In this document: positions 1 to 8,914 of the stretch, piece by piece
How the letters are laid out: each line of letters opens with the position of its first letter
Numbering within the stretch: position 1 is the stretch's first letter
Assembly: GCA_015689645.1 (NCBI GenBank)
Contig: WVSM01000014.1
Location: 1 to 59,504 of the forward strand
DNA from: Rhodobacterales bacterium HKCCE4037
GTDB taxonomy: Bacteria > Pseudomonadota > Alphaproteobacteria > Rhodobacterales > Rhodobacteraceae
Direction of reading: 5' to 3'
DNA: 59,504 nucleotides
The notes under the pieces: model-generated
Databases searched by the model: none
What the model was told of the DNA's origin: nothing
The model's input: only the letters and a program-made list of their open reading frames with translations
Program-made: the position numbers and the translations under genes

Positions 1-542
1 GGCCGGTCGCGGCACCGTCCGCCAACCCCTCGGGCCGGGTCAGCCCGACGACGGCGGCGCATGTGGCCGAGGCCCTGGGCGGGCGGGTCGATGCGATCAT
101 CGACGGCGGGGCCTGTGTTGTCGGGCTGGAATCGACGATCGTGGCGCCGGGCGATGGCGGCATGCGCCTGCTGCGCGAGGGCGGCATCGCGCGGGAAGAG
201 ATCGAGCGGGTCGTCGGGCCGGTGACGAGCGACCTGACGCCCGGGCGGGTCGAGGCGCCGGGGCAGATGGAGCGGCATTACGCGACGCTGGTGCCGCTGG
301 TGGTTGGCCGTGAGGCGGGCGCGGGTGACGTGACGATCGGGTTCGGTGCAAGCGGAGGGGACCTGAACCTGTCGGAACGCGGCGACCTTGTGGAAGCGGC
401 GGCGCGCTTGTTCGCGACGATGCACGAGGCGGACCGTCTGGCGGCATCGCGGGGGGCGGGTCGGATCGTGGTGGCGGAAATCCCGGAGACCGGTCTGGGG
501 CGCGCGATCAACGACAGGCTGCGACGCGCCGCGACGCGCTGA
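1..542 (+). CDS. Threonylcarbamoyl-AMP synthase (Sua5/YrdC/YwlC family), 3' part
   Basis: Only the C-terminal part is in the window; the reading frame is open from base 3. It begins with an SANPSG motif, typical of the YrdC fold that makes L-threonylcarbamoyl-AMP from threonine, bicarbonate and ATP for t6A modification of ANN-decoding tRNAs. The next stretch (DAIIDGG, VGLESTIV) is the conserved end of the YrdC domain. The remaining ~110 residues, including a PGQMERHYA-like segment, fit the extra Sua5 domain, so this is the long Sua5 type rather than short TsaC. The gene converges on a YqgE/AlgH gene across a 52-bp gap filled with palindromes. The family is clear; the start is outside the window. 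Confidence 0.88.
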   Translation, partial: PVAAPSANPSGRVSPTTAAHVAEALGGRVDAIIDGGACVVGLESTIVAPGDGGMRLLREGGIAREEIERVVGPVTSDLTPGRVEAPGQMERHYATLVPLVVGREAGAGDVTIGFGASGGDLNLSERGDLVEAAARLFATMHEADRLAASRGAGRIVVAEIPETGLGRAINDRLRRAATR

Positions 543-548
543 TTACCC

Positions 549-596
549 GATTATTCGTACGAATAATCGCATATGCGAATTTTCGTACGAAAATTC
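549..596. terminator. Three abutting perfect palindromes, probable bidirectional terminator
   Basis: Three perfect palindromes lie end to end with no spacer: GATTATTCGTACGAATAATC (549-568), GCATATGC (569-576) and GAATTTTCGTACGAAAATTC (577-596). The two 20-mers share the core TTCGTACGAA. The block fills the gap between two convergent genes and reaches the stop codon of the minus-strand gene. Because each arm carries an A/T run, RNA from either strand could fold into a terminator-like hairpin. The symmetry is seen directly; the terminator role is inferred. Confidence 0.6.
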
Positions 597-1173
597 AGGC
601 ATGGCCTGCTTCACTCGACAGGGTCAGCGACGTGACGCCAAGGCTTTCCAGCGCCGCGTTCCATTTCCGGTCCATCGGCGTGTCGAAGACAAGCTCCATC
701 GTGGCATCGGCTGTCAGCCAGTCGTTGCGCTGGATTTCCTCTTCCAGCTGGCCCTCGCCCCAGCCGGAATAGCCAAGCGCCATCAGCGCGCGGCGCGGAC
801 CGCGCCCGACCGCGATATCCTCGAGCACCTCCAGCGTGCCGGTCATCGCGAAGCGGTGGTCGACGCGCAGCGCCTCTTCGCCGCGGGGGCGATAATCCGA
901 CGAATGCAGCACGAACCCGCGCCGCAATTCCACCGGCCCGCCGTAGCAGACCGGAACATCGGGCGGCGGCCCCTCGCTCGGGATTTCCAGCTGCTCCATC
1001 ATCTCGGCGAAGGTGATCTCCTCCATCTGCTTGTTGATGATGAGGCCCATCGACTGGCCCGGCGAATGCACGCACAGGAAGACAACCGAACCGGAAAAGC
1101 GCGGGTCTTCCATCCCCGGCATCGCGATCAGGAGTTTACCGGTGAGGTCATGGGAGAGGTCTGGCATGGTCAT
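595..1173 (-). CDS. YqgE/AlgH family protein (DUF179)
   Basis: The 192-residue protein matches the YqgE/AlgH family throughout: an N-terminal LLIAMPGMEDPRF segment, VVFLCVHSPGQSMGLIINK, then VCYGGPV and the ALGYSGWGEGQLEEEI block near residue 145. It has no signal peptide or membrane segment and should be cytoplasmic. The molecular function of the family is not settled; the AlgH name comes from an alginate regulation phenotype in Pseudomonas. The gene diverges from a secreted DsbD-N-like gene across about 107 bp, which must hold both promoters. The length is normal for the family. Confidence 0.92.
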   Translation of the reverse strand: MTMPDLSHDLTGKLLIAMPGMEDPRFSGSVVFLCVHSPGQSMGLIINKQMEEITFAEMMEQLEIPSEGPPPDVPVCYGGPVELRRGFVLHSSDYRPRGEEALRVDHRFAMTGTLEVLEDIAVGRGPRRALMALGYSGWGEGQLEEEIQRNDWLTADATMELVFDTPMDRKWNAALESLGVTSLTLSSEAGHA

Positions 1174-1280
1174 GTCCCGAGCATGGGCCTGTTGCGGGAA
1201 TCAATCAATCGCCTAGCCTTTGCCGCGCGTCTCGCAAACGTGACTTTCATTTCGATACGCAAATTCCTAACTCCGATCCG

Positions 1281-2090
1281 ATGAGTTTCCTTGCCCGCAC
1301 ATTCGGCGCACTTGCGCTTGGCGTGTTGACCGCCCTGCCCGCTTCGGCCCAGTTCTTTTCGGCTGACGAGGTGGTTCAGGTGCGCCTGATGCCCGGTTAC
1401 CGCATCTCGGGCGACCGTCACATGGCCGCGATCCGCATCGACCTTGCGCCGGGGTGGAAAACCTACTGGCGCGCGCCGGGCGAAGGCGGTGTGCCCACCG
1501 TCCTGCGCCTGACCGATGTGGACGGCGTGACCGGCATGGCGATCCACTGGCCCAGCCCGCAGGTCTTTTTCAGCAATGGATTGCGGTCCGTCGGATACGC
1601 GGGCTCGGTCATCCTGCCGGTTGAATTCGCCCTCAGCACCAACGGCACCGCGCAGATCGAGGGCCGACTGGACCTTGGCGTGTGCCAGGATGTCTGCATG
1701 CCGATCTCGGTCGATCTGGGCGGGGTTCTGCCGCCGACCACGGAGCGGGACGGTGCCATTGCCGCCGCCCTGGCCGACCGCCCGCTCAACGCGGCGGAAG
1801 CGGGGGCGGGACGCGCGACCTGCTCCATCGAGCCGATCAGCGACGGGCTGCGTGTGACCGTGAGCGCGCAGGTACCCGATACCGGCAACGATGAAACCGT
1901 GGTGGTGGAACATCGAGACCCGATGATCTGGGTCTCGGAAAGCACGACCCGTCGACAGGGCGGCATGGTCACGGCGATTGCCGAGCTGGTGCCCGCCGAC
2001 CAGGGGCCGTTCGCATTGAACCGCTCGGACCTGCGGATCACGGTCATCGGATCGCGCATGGCGATCGAACTGGATCGCTGCACCGGCTGA
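1281..2090 (+). CDS. Secreted DsbD N-terminal-domain-like protein
   Basis: 269 residues with a clear signal peptide (residues 1-23, ending in PASA-Q). The mature part resembles the periplasmic N-terminal domain of protein-disulfide reductases of the DsbD/ScsB type: GWKTYWRAPGEGGVPT near residues 58-73, SVGYAGSVILPVEF, and the cysteine pair GVCQDVCMP near residues 133-141. Other cysteines lie near residues 181 and 267. No transmembrane electron-transfer domain or thioredoxin domain follows, so this is a stand-alone periplasmic module. It probably handles thiols or disulfides with a separate membrane partner not seen here. The gene ends 3 bp from the convergent RND permease gene. Confidence 0.8.
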   Translation: MSFLARTFGALALGVLTALPASAQFFSADEVVQVRLMPGYRISGDRHMAAIRIDLAPGWKTYWRAPGEGGVPTVLRLTDVDGVTGMAIHWPSPQVFFSNGLRSVGYAGSVILPVEFALSTNGTAQIEGRLDLGVCQDVCMPISVDLGGVLPPTTERDGAIAAALADRPLNAAEAGAGRATCSIEPISDGLRVTVSAQVPDTGNDETVVVEHRDPMIWVSESTTRRQGGMVTAIAELVPADQGPFALNRSDLRITVIGSRMAIELDRCTG

Positions 2091-2093
2091 GGC

Positions 2094-5000
2094 TCAGGCC
2101 GCCCTGCGCGACCGGCCCATCCCGAGTGCCAGCGCGGCCAGCAACCCCAATCCGCACAGCACCAGGGTGCCGACCAGAAAGAGGCCGAGCGCCGCAGGTG
2201 CTCCCGTTCCGACCGCGGCGAACGGGCCCCAGAGGCTTCCGGACAGGATCAGAGAACCGAAGGTCGCCGCGAAGAGCGCCGCGACCCCGAGGCTCAAGAG
2301 CCCTGCGCCCAGCGCGAGGCCCTTGTTGTGGCTTGCCGATCCCAGTGCCCGGCGGAACCCGCGCACCTGTTGACCGAGGTCCTGACCGATGGCCAGCAGC
2401 GCGGGCACGACCAGCAGCACGATCGCCATGCCGAAGCCCAGGCCGTAGACGAGGGTGATGACCGTCGGCCTGAGGAACTGCGCGTCCTGGCTGGTCTCGT
2501 AGAGCAGCGGGGCAAGGCCCAGAACCGTCGTCAGCGTGGTCAGCAACACGGGCCTGAGCCGGTCGCAAGCACCGTCGATGATGGCCGGGAACAGGCCGCG
2601 CTTCTCGGCGTATTCGTCGATGGTTGTCACCAGCACGATGGAATCGTTGATGATGATCCCGGTCATGCCGACAAGGCCGACCACGGTGAACATGCTGAGG
2701 GGCACGTCCCACGCCATATGGCCGAAGATCGTGCCGACCAGGCCGAAGGGGATGATCGCCATCACCACCGTCGGACGCAGCCAGCTTGCGAAGATCCAGG
2801 CCAGAACGATGTAGATCCCCACAAGACACAACAGGAAGCCCACCAGTGCGTCGTTCAGGAATTGCTGTTCCTGTTCCGCCAGGCCTGACAGTCGCGTGGC
2901 GACGCCATACTCGGCCTCGATCCGGGGGATGATGACCTCGCGCAGTTCAGTCATGACCTGCTCGGCCCGGGCCGGATCGTCTTCCCCGAGGTCGCCCGAT
3001 ACCGTCAGGAGGCGCACGCCGTTTTCGCGCGCAATCGTCGAGAAGCCCTGCCGCGCGGTCACGGTGACGATATCGGCCAGCGGCACGTATTGCCCGCTTT
3101 CGGCACGCAGAAGCGTCCGATCGAGGAAATCGGCGGTCAGCTCGTCTGCGGGCAGTTCGACGCGGATCGTCGCGGTCCGGGGGCCGTCGGGATAGCTCGC
3201 GGCCTCGATGCCGCCGAGGCGATTGCGCAGCGTGCTGCCGAGCGTGCCGATATCGAAGCCCAAAGCCTCGCCCTGTGGCGTGAGCACCAGGCTGATTTCC
3301 TCCCGGTCATATGCCATGGAATCCTGCAGGCCGGTGATCTCGGGATAGACGACAAGGGCTGCCTGGAGCGCCTCGGACGCCGCTTTCAGGGTCTCGCTGT
3401 CAGCACCGAACAACTGCACGTCAATGGCGTCGCCCCCCGGCCCGCCGCGCCAGCCGCGGAAACTGACGATCTCGGTCAGGGGCAATTGGCGAACCTCGTC
3501 CTGAAGGGCGGAGGCGAAGGCGAAGCTGGAATAGGGGCGCAGATCGGCGCTGATGAGTTCGATGTCGAGCGAGCCCAGAAGATCGGCATCCTTGTTCTCG
3601 GCCCCCTCAAGACCACGTCCCGTGCCGCCGCCGGCCTGCGCCAGCACATAGGCAATGGGATTGACGCCGTGTTCGGCCTCGAACTGTGCGCCAACCGCCT
3701 CGGCGGCGCGCTGGAATTCGGCCAATTGCTCCATCGTGTCGGCGCGGGTCGCGCCGTCCACCATCGCGAAATTGCCGGTGACGCTGCCGGTTTCGGGGGA
3801 GTTGAAGAAACGGAACACGACGTCGCCGCGGATGAATGCCGCCGTTTGGGTGGAAAGGACCACCAGAACCAGCGCGATCACCGGGTAGCGGGCCCAGACA
3901 ACGAAGCGCATCAGGGGCCGGAACAGGCGGTCACGCACCCAGTCGAAGCCCCGGTTCACGACCCGCGATGGCAGGTCATACCAATGGGTCTTGGCGGAAT
4001 GGGCGAGGGCATGGGCCATGTGGTTGGGCAGGATCAGGAAACATTCGACCAGCGAGGCCAGCAGCACCACGATCACGGTGAAGGGTATATCGGCGATCAG
4101 GTCGCCGAACCGCCCGCCGATGGCCACCAGCGCCGCGAAGGCCAGAACCGTCGTCAGCGTGGCGCTGAACACAGGTGCTGCCATCCGTTGGGCGGCGTTC
4201 TCGGCCGCCACGATCGGCGGCTCGCCCAGGTGCCGCGCGCGGTAATCGGCGTGTTCGCCCACGACGATGGCGTCGTCCACGACGATGCCGAGGGTGATAA
4301 TCAGGGCGAAGAGCGAGATCATGTTGATCGTCAGGCCCGCCGCCCACATCAGGGCGATTGCCGCAGTCATCGCCACGGGGATCCCCATCGCCACCCAGAA
4401 TGCCGTGCGGGCGTTCAGGAACAGGAAGAGCAGCGCCACGACGAGGCCGAGGCCCATCAACGCGTTGTCGAGCAGGATATTGAGGCGACCCGAGATCGCC
4501 TCGGCCCGGGTGTTGATCAGGTCGATGGAGGACCCCGCCGGAAGGGTCGGCTCCAGCGTGTCGGCAACCTCTTCGACGGCCTGCTGGATGGCGATGGCGT
4601 CACCGTCCTCGGTGCGGTTGACGCGGATCACCATGGCGGGGTCCGGCCCCACGAAATAGGCGCTTTCGCGGTCGATCCCGTTCACCTCGATCAGGGCCAC
4701 ATCGCCGACGGTCAGTGCGGAGCCGTCGGCATTGTTGCGCAGGGTCAACGCGGCGATGGCCTCGGCGGTGCGCGCTTCCGCGCCGGTGCGGATACGGGCG
4801 TTGGCCGCGTCCACGTCACCGGCCGGGGCTGTGGCAGCAGCCTGGCCGATCACGTCGGCGATCTCGTCCATGGAGACATCGTAGCGGATCAGGTTCGCCG
4901 ACGGCACCTCGATCACCGTCTCGGGCGCAGCGATCCCGCGGATGGAGGTGTTGGTGACGCCCACGTCGAACAGCCGCGCGACGAATTCGTCGGCGAACCG

Positions 5001-5477
5001 CCCGATCTGCTCGGGCGCGACCGGCCCGGTGATGACCACGTCGGTGACGCTGTCGAACCAATTGCCGCGCCGGATCTGCCCTTCCTCGGCATCGGCGGGC
5101 AAATCGGTGATGGTATCGAGCGCGGCCTGCACGTCATCGGCGGCACGGTCCATGTCCCAGCCGGGCTCGAATTCCAGCTCGATATAGGCGCGCCCCTCGT
5201 TCGATTGCGCTTCGGACGACACCACACCGGCAACGGCCAGAAGCGTCGGTTCGACCAGTGCAACGATCCCCTCGTCCACGTCTTCGGCCCCGGCCCCGTC
5301 CCACGTGAAGCGCAACTCGACCGTGTCGCTGACGACATCGGGAAAGAACTGTGCCCGCATCTGCGGAATTGCAGCGAGACCGCAGACCACCATGACCACG
5401 AGCAGAAGGTTGGCCGCCGTGCGGTGGCGGGTGAAGTAGCTCAGCAGGCCGCCGGCGCTTGGGGGCAGGGCGCGCAT
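2094..5477 (-). CDS. RND efflux transporter, inner-membrane permease subunit
   Basis: I place the start at the ATG at 5477 (MRALPPSAGG), giving 1127 residues and leaving 1 bp after the stop of the adaptor gene; an upstream in-frame start would overlap the adaptor by about 50 bp. Two RND repeats are visible. TM1 (RTAANLLLVVMVV) is followed by a large periplasmic loop. The TM2-6 block includes GIVVDDAIVVGEHADY and the second block includes VGMTGIIINDSIVLVTTID, both with the acidic/polar residues of proton-driven permeases. An extra tail of about 85 residues after the usual end has two more hydrophobic stretches. The substrate is unknown; the gene forms an operon with the adaptor, and no outer-membrane channel gene is nearby. 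Confidence 0.92.
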   Translation of the reverse strand: MRALPPSAGGLLSYFTRHRTAANLLLVVMVVCGLAAIPQMRAQFFPDVVSDTVELRFTWDGAGAEDVDEGIVALVEPTLLAVAGVVSSEAQSNEGRAYIELEFEPGWDMDRAADDVQAALDTITDLPADAEEGQIRRGNWFDSVTDVVITGPVAPEQIGRFADEFVARLFDVGVTNTSIRGIAAPETVIEVPSANLIRYDVSMDEIADVIGQAAATAPAGDVDAANARIRTGAEARTAEAIAALTLRNNADGSALTVGDVALIEVNGIDRESAYFVGPDPAMVIRVNRTEDGDAIAIQQAVEEVADTLEPTLPAGSSIDLINTRAEAISGRLNILLDNALMGLGLVVALLFLFLNARTAFWVAMGIPVAMTAAIALMWAAGLTINMISLFALIITLGIVVDDAIVVGEHADYRARHLGEPPIVAAENAAQRMAAPVFSATLTTVLAFAALVAIGGRFGDLIADIPFTVIVVLLASLVECFLILPNHMAHALAHSAKTHWYDLPSRVVNRGFDWVRDRLFRPLMRFVVWARYPVIALVLVVLSTQTAAFIRGDVVFRFFNSPETGSVTGNFAMVDGATRADTMEQLAEFQRAAEAVGAQFEAEHGVNPIAYVLAQAGGGTGRGLEGAENKDADLLGSLDIELISADLRPYSSFAFASALQDEVRQLPLTEIVSFRGWRGGPGGDAIDVQLFGADSETLKAASEALQAALVVYPEITGLQDSMAYDREEISLVLTPQGEALGFDIGTLGSTLRNRLGGIEAASYPDGPRTATIRVELPADELTADFLDRTLLRAESGQYVPLADIVTVTARQGFSTIARENGVRLLTVSGDLGEDDPARAEQVMTELREVIIPRIEAEYGVATRLSGLAEQEQQFLNDALVGFLLCLVGIYIVLAWIFASWLRPTVVMAIIPFGLVGTIFGHMAWDVPLSMFTVVGLVGMTGIIINDSIVLVTTIDEYAEKRGLFPAIIDGACDRLRPVLLTTLTTVLGLAPLLYETSQDAQFLRPTVITLVYGLGFGMAIVLLVVPALLAIGQDLGQQVRGFRRALGSASHNKGLALGAGLLSLGVAALFAATFGSLILSGSLWGPFAAVGTGAPAALGLFLVGTLVLCGLGLLAALALGMGRSRRAA

Positions 5478-5478
5478 G

Positions 5479-6936
5479 TCAGCTTCCCATCCGCGATTCG
5501 ATGCGGGCGACCATGCCGGCCGGGACCTCATCCTCGCTCAATTGGCGCAACATGCGGTCGCGCACGTCCTGCGGGATGAAGGTGTTGCCCTCGACGAAGG
5601 AGATGAGCCGCGCCCGGCGTTCGGGGTCTAGCGCGATGACGTCCGGTTCCTCGGGTACATCGGCCCCCTGAGGCCGGATCGGGTTCACGCGGATGCCGGC
5701 GCCTAGAACGGGTGTGCGGGCCAGCACCACTTCGCGCCCTTCCAGCCCCTCGCCACGGATCAGAACGTCATTGCCCTGACGACGCATCAACTCCACCGGG
5801 ATGGCTTCGAGCGTTTCATCCTCGGTCAGGACAAGCACCTGCCCGTCCGAACCAAGGGCAGTCGCCGGAAGGCGGGCCACATTCTCGAGCGGTGGCTCAT
5901 CGACCTCCACCCGGACGAAATCACCGACCCGCATCCCGCGCGGCGCGTCGAGCCGGGCGAACAGCAGCCGTCCGGTCTGGCCTTCCGCCACCGCGCCGCT
6001 TTCGCGGGTCAGCGTCGCATCGGCCCGCACGTCCAGTCCGAAGACATCCAGCAGGACCCGGACCGGGCGCTGGGTCAGGCTGCCGTCCTCTTCCAGCAGG
6101 CGGACATATTGTGCGGTCGAGACACGGAATGCGACTTCCAGCGCGTCGGCGTCAATCAGGCTTGCCAGACGTTCATTGCGGCTGACAAGGCGGCCCACCG
6201 CGGTGTCCACATCCGTCAGCACACCGTCGAAGGCTGCGTAAAGTTCGGTCTGGGCGAGCGTGCGTTCCGCCTCGGCCAGCGCGATCCGGCGACGGTCGAG
6301 CGCGGTTCCGGCGTTGTCCACCCGCGCTTCGGCGGTTGCCAGTGCGCGACGCAGCGACAGGATTGCCTGTTCTGCCGTTGCAACGGCCAGTTCCGCCGTT
6401 TCCACAGCCGCAGCCGATCCGACCCCGCGCTCGGCAAGATCCTGCGCCCGCGTCAATGCTGTTGCCCGGAGCGCGGCTTGCGAACGGGCCGCTTCCACCT
6501 CTTCACGTGCCAGTTCGAGCGCGCGCTCGGCCTCGGCCAACTCGTTCTCGGCATCGCGAAGGTCGGCGGCGGCAGTGTCGCGGGCCGATTGCGCTTCGAA
6601 CGGGTCGACCCGCATCAGAAGCTGGCCTTCCTCGACCGATCCGCCCTCTTCGAAGCCTTCGAACAATTCGATCACTGTTCCTTCGGCGGGCGCGCGCAGT
6701 TCGAGGGTCCGGCGCGACAGGATTTCGCCGAACGCGGTGAGCACCGGCGTTTCTTCGGAAAAGCTCATCTCTGCGACTTCGACGGCGAACACCCGTTCGC
6801 GGCCCTGCGCGGGGCCACCTTCATCCGCCCAGCGCGCCTGGAGCGCGCTGTAGGTGGTGTATCCGGCAAAGGTCAGCAATCCGACAGTCAAAGCCGTCAG
6901 GAAAAGGCCAATCAGAGCACGACCTATAAAGCGCAT
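5479..6936 (-). CDS. RND efflux periplasmic adaptor subunit (membrane fusion protein)
   Basis: 485 residues: an N-terminal membrane anchor (residues 8-29), the lipoyl half-motif LRAPAEGTVIELF, then a long alpha-helical hairpin rich in A, E, R and L (about residues 115-225) with coiled-coil character. The second lipoyl half is LYAAFDGVLTDVDTAVGRLVS, and beta-barrel and membrane-proximal domains follow. This is the HlyD/AcrA adaptor order. It should link the inner-membrane permease encoded just downstream to an outer-membrane channel encoded elsewhere. The C-terminal 40 residues (RPQGADVPEEPDV to the end) extend slightly past the usual fold. Confidence 0.92.
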   Translation of the reverse strand: MRFIGRALIGLFLTALTVGLLTFAGYTTYSALQARWADEGGPAQGRERVFAVEVAEMSFSEETPVLTAFGEILSRRTLELRAPAEGTVIELFEGFEEGGSVEEGQLLMRVDPFEAQSARDTAAADLRDAENELAEAERALELAREEVEAARSQAALRATALTRAQDLAERGVGSAAAVETAELAVATAEQAILSLRRALATAEARVDNAGTALDRRRIALAEAERTLAQTELYAAFDGVLTDVDTAVGRLVSRNERLASLIDADALEVAFRVSTAQYVRLLEEDGSLTQRPVRVLLDVFGLDVRADATLTRESGAVAEGQTGRLLFARLDAPRGMRVGDFVRVEVDEPPLENVARLPATALGSDGQVLVLTEDETLEAIPVELMRRQGNDVLIRGEGLEGREVVLARTPVLGAGIRVNPIRPQGADVPEEPDVIALDPERRARLISFVEGNTFIPQDVRDRMLRQLSEDEVPAGMVARIESRMGS

Positions 6937-7017
6937 GAGCGTGTTCCCGGGAAATAAGAAGCGTTCAGGACTATGTAGCGGGACTTCGCCCCACGTCCAA
7001 GAACACGCACGAGGCCG

Positions 7018-7560
7018 TTACTTCCGTCGCCGATGTTCGTCCAAACGGGGCAAAATTTCTACGAAGTTGCAGGGACGATGCCTGTAATCGAGCTGAAATG
7101 CGAGGATTTCGTCCCAGGCATCCTTGCAGGCGCCGGTCGATCCGGGCAGCGCGAAGAGGTAGGAGCCGTTGGCCACACCGCCCGTCGCGCGGGATTGCAC
7201 GGCGGAGGTGCCAATCTTGGCCATCGAGACATGGGTGAAGACCGTGCCGAAGGCCTCGATCTCCTTTTCGTAGACGTCGCGGTGGGCCTCGACAGTCACG
7301 TCACGACCGGTGAGGCCGGTGCCGCCGGTGGAGATCACCACGTCCACGTCATCACGCTCCACCCATTCCGCCAGTTGCGCCCGGATCGCGTCACGTTCGT
7401 CCCGCACGATCATCCGGTCGGCGAGAATGTGCCCCGCCCCTTCCAGCCGGTCCACCAGCGTCTGGCCAGAGGTGTCATCGGCCATGTCGCGGGTATCGCT
7501 GACCGTGAGGATCGCGATGCGGACGGGGATGAAGTCTCGGGTGTCGTCGATATGTCTCAT
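7018..7560 (-). CDS. moaB: Molybdenum cofactor biosynthesis protein MoaB
   Basis: 180 residues from the ATG at 7560, which overlaps the stop of the upstream glycosylase gene as ATGA. The MoCF/MogA fold is evident: IAILTVSDTRDMADDTSG, then VVISTGGTGLTGRDVT (the molybdopterin-binding loop), MAKIGTSAVQSRATGG and LFALPGSTGACKDAWDEIL. MoaB/MogA-type proteins adenylylate molybdopterin before molybdenum insertion. Here moaB lies 14 kb from moaD and moaE. The longer upstream start would run into the glycosylase gene and is less likely. Confidence 0.93.
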   Translation of the reverse strand: MRHIDDTRDFIPVRIAILTVSDTRDMADDTSGQTLVDRLEGAGHILADRMIVRDERDAIRAQLAEWVERDDVDVVISTGGTGLTGRDVTVEAHRDVYEKEIEAFGTVFTHVSMAKIGTSAVQSRATGGVANGSYLFALPGSTGACKDAWDEILAFQLDYRHRPCNFVEILPRLDEHRRRK

Positions 7561-8339
7561 GTCAGTCGCGCCTTTATTTCCAGCAGATCGGCCCATGCCT
7601 CGCGCTTGGCCGCCGGGTTGCGGAGCAGGTAGGCGGGGTGAAACATCGGCATGGCGGGGCGGCCCAGCACGTCTTCCCAGTTGCCCCGCATCCGCGTGAT
7701 CCCGCGCCGCCCGAGCAGCCCCGCACAGGCGTGGTTGCCCATCAGCACGACCACGTCAGGTTCGGCCAGTTCGATGTGGCGGCGAGTAAAGGGCTGCATC
7801 ATCGCCAGTTCCTCCGGCTTCGGGTCACGGTTCTGCGGCGGACGCCATGGCAGCATGTTGGTGATGTAGAGGCCCCCTGCCCCTTCCCCCTGCCGGTCCA
7901 GCCCGATGGCCGCGAACATCTTGTCGAGTAACTGGCCCGCGCGGCCCACGAAGGGTTTGCCCTGCTGGTCTTCCTCCCGGCCCGGTGCTTCGCCCACGAT
8001 CATGACGCGGGCCGAGGGGTGGCCGTCGGAGAACACGAAGTTCCGCGCCCCGCGCTTCAACTCGCAATGCTCGAACCCCTCCATCGCGGCGCGGAGCACG
8101 TCGAGCGACCCGGCACTTTCCGCCAGTTGCTTCGCGATGGCCACGGTATCGACGGCGGGGCTGGCGGGTTGCACCGGCGCGGCCTGCGTGACCGGAACGG
8201 CAGCGGGTTTCGGGACGGGCTGCGGCGCGGGCAGGTCGAAGCGGTCGACGGGCGTATCGAGGATCGCCTCGTCCGCGCCAAGCTCCACCTGCCAGTCCAA
8301 CGCGGCCAGCGCGTCCCAATATTCCAGCGACTCGTCCAT
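7557..8339 (-). CDS. Uracil-DNA glycosylase, family-4-like
   Basis: 260 residues from the ATG at 8339 (a TTG nine bases upstream is also possible). The catalytic core is clear: VMIVGEAPGREEDQQGKPF with GRAGQLLD, ITNMLPWRPPQNRDP, VVLMGNHA, and MFHPAYLLRNPAAKREAW near the C-terminus. It should remove uracil from deaminated DNA. An N-terminal extension of about 80 residues is rich in Pro and Ala. Family-4 enzymes usually bind a 4Fe-4S cluster through four cysteines; here I see only Cys in EHCELK and in NHACAG, and the usual third-ligand region reads ELAMMQPF. The cluster may therefore be absent. It is translationally coupled to moaB. Confidence 0.88.
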   Translation of the reverse strand: MDESLEYWDALAALDWQVELGADEAILDTPVDRFDLPAPQPVPKPAAVPVTQAAPVQPASPAVDTVAIAKQLAESAGSLDVLRAAMEGFEHCELKRGARNFVFSDGHPSARVMIVGEAPGREEDQQGKPFVGRAGQLLDKMFAAIGLDRQGEGAGGLYITNMLPWRPPQNRDPKPEELAMMQPFTRRHIELAEPDVVVLMGNHACAGLLGRRGITRMRGNWEDVLGRPAMPMFHPAYLLRNPAAKREAWADLLEIKARLT

Positions 8340-8394
8340 ACCCGACAAGCTAGGGCCTATTGCGGGGGCCGGAAAGGCCTGCCATCAACGCGCC

Positions 8395-8847
8395 ATGACC
8401 CGCATCCTGACCGTCACCGCCCATTATCCCCGCGACGCCGATACCGTCTTTGCCGAGGCCCTCAACATCGAGGAGATGGCCGAGGCGACACGGGGCATCG
8501 CCGTCTACAAGGATTTGCCGAAGGGCAATTTCCAGGAAGGCGAGACCTATACGCTGAACGTCACCGTCTGGGGGGTGATGCGGAACCCGAATTACCAGGT
8601 CCATGTCGAACGGCTCGATCCCGTCGCGCGGGTGGTGCAGAGCCGCGAGTTCGGCTGGATGATCCGCACCTGGGACCACACGCTGACCGTGGAGCCAGAA
8701 GGCGACGGATGCCGCTGGACCGACCGGATCGAGATCGATTGCTCGTGGGCCACCGGCTACATGGCATGGGTCGGCAAGCAGCTTTATCGAAAGCGACACA
8801 TGAACCGGCAAGGGCAGGACATTACCGCCACCATCACCCGCGTCTGA
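8395..8847 (+). CDS. SRPBCC-fold protein
   Basis: 150 residues starting [12 protein letters not shown], 55 bp from the divergent glycosylase start. The pattern of alternating beta strands with an early helix ([18 protein letters not shown]) and a closing helix ([17 protein letters not shown]) fits the START/Bet v1-like SRPBCC fold, which forms a hydrophobic ligand cavity. No catalytic residues or ligand can be named. It lies directly upstream of pyrB on the same strand but 67 bp away, so co-transcription is possible but not shown. The fold assignment is moderate; the function is unknown. Confidence 0.68.
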   Translation: MTRILTVTAHYPRDADTVFAEALNIEEMAEATRGIAVYKDLPKGNFQEGETYTLNVTVWGVMRNPNYQVHVERLDPVARVVQSREFGWMIRTWDHTLTVEPEGDGCRWTDRIEIDCSWATGYMAWVGKQLYRKRHMNRQGQDITATITRV

Positions 8848-8914
8848 GGCTGGACGTTGTGCCTTGCCGCCGCCTATACCGGCCTCAAGTAGTCCACAGG
8901 ACGGTAGGCCCAAA

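Noticed and set aside
3090-5579. Plus-strand frame of 829 codons opposite the RND permease
   Set aside because: Antisense shadow of a GC-rich gene: no domain pattern, rich in His, Gly, Arg and Asp, and fully covered by the permease.
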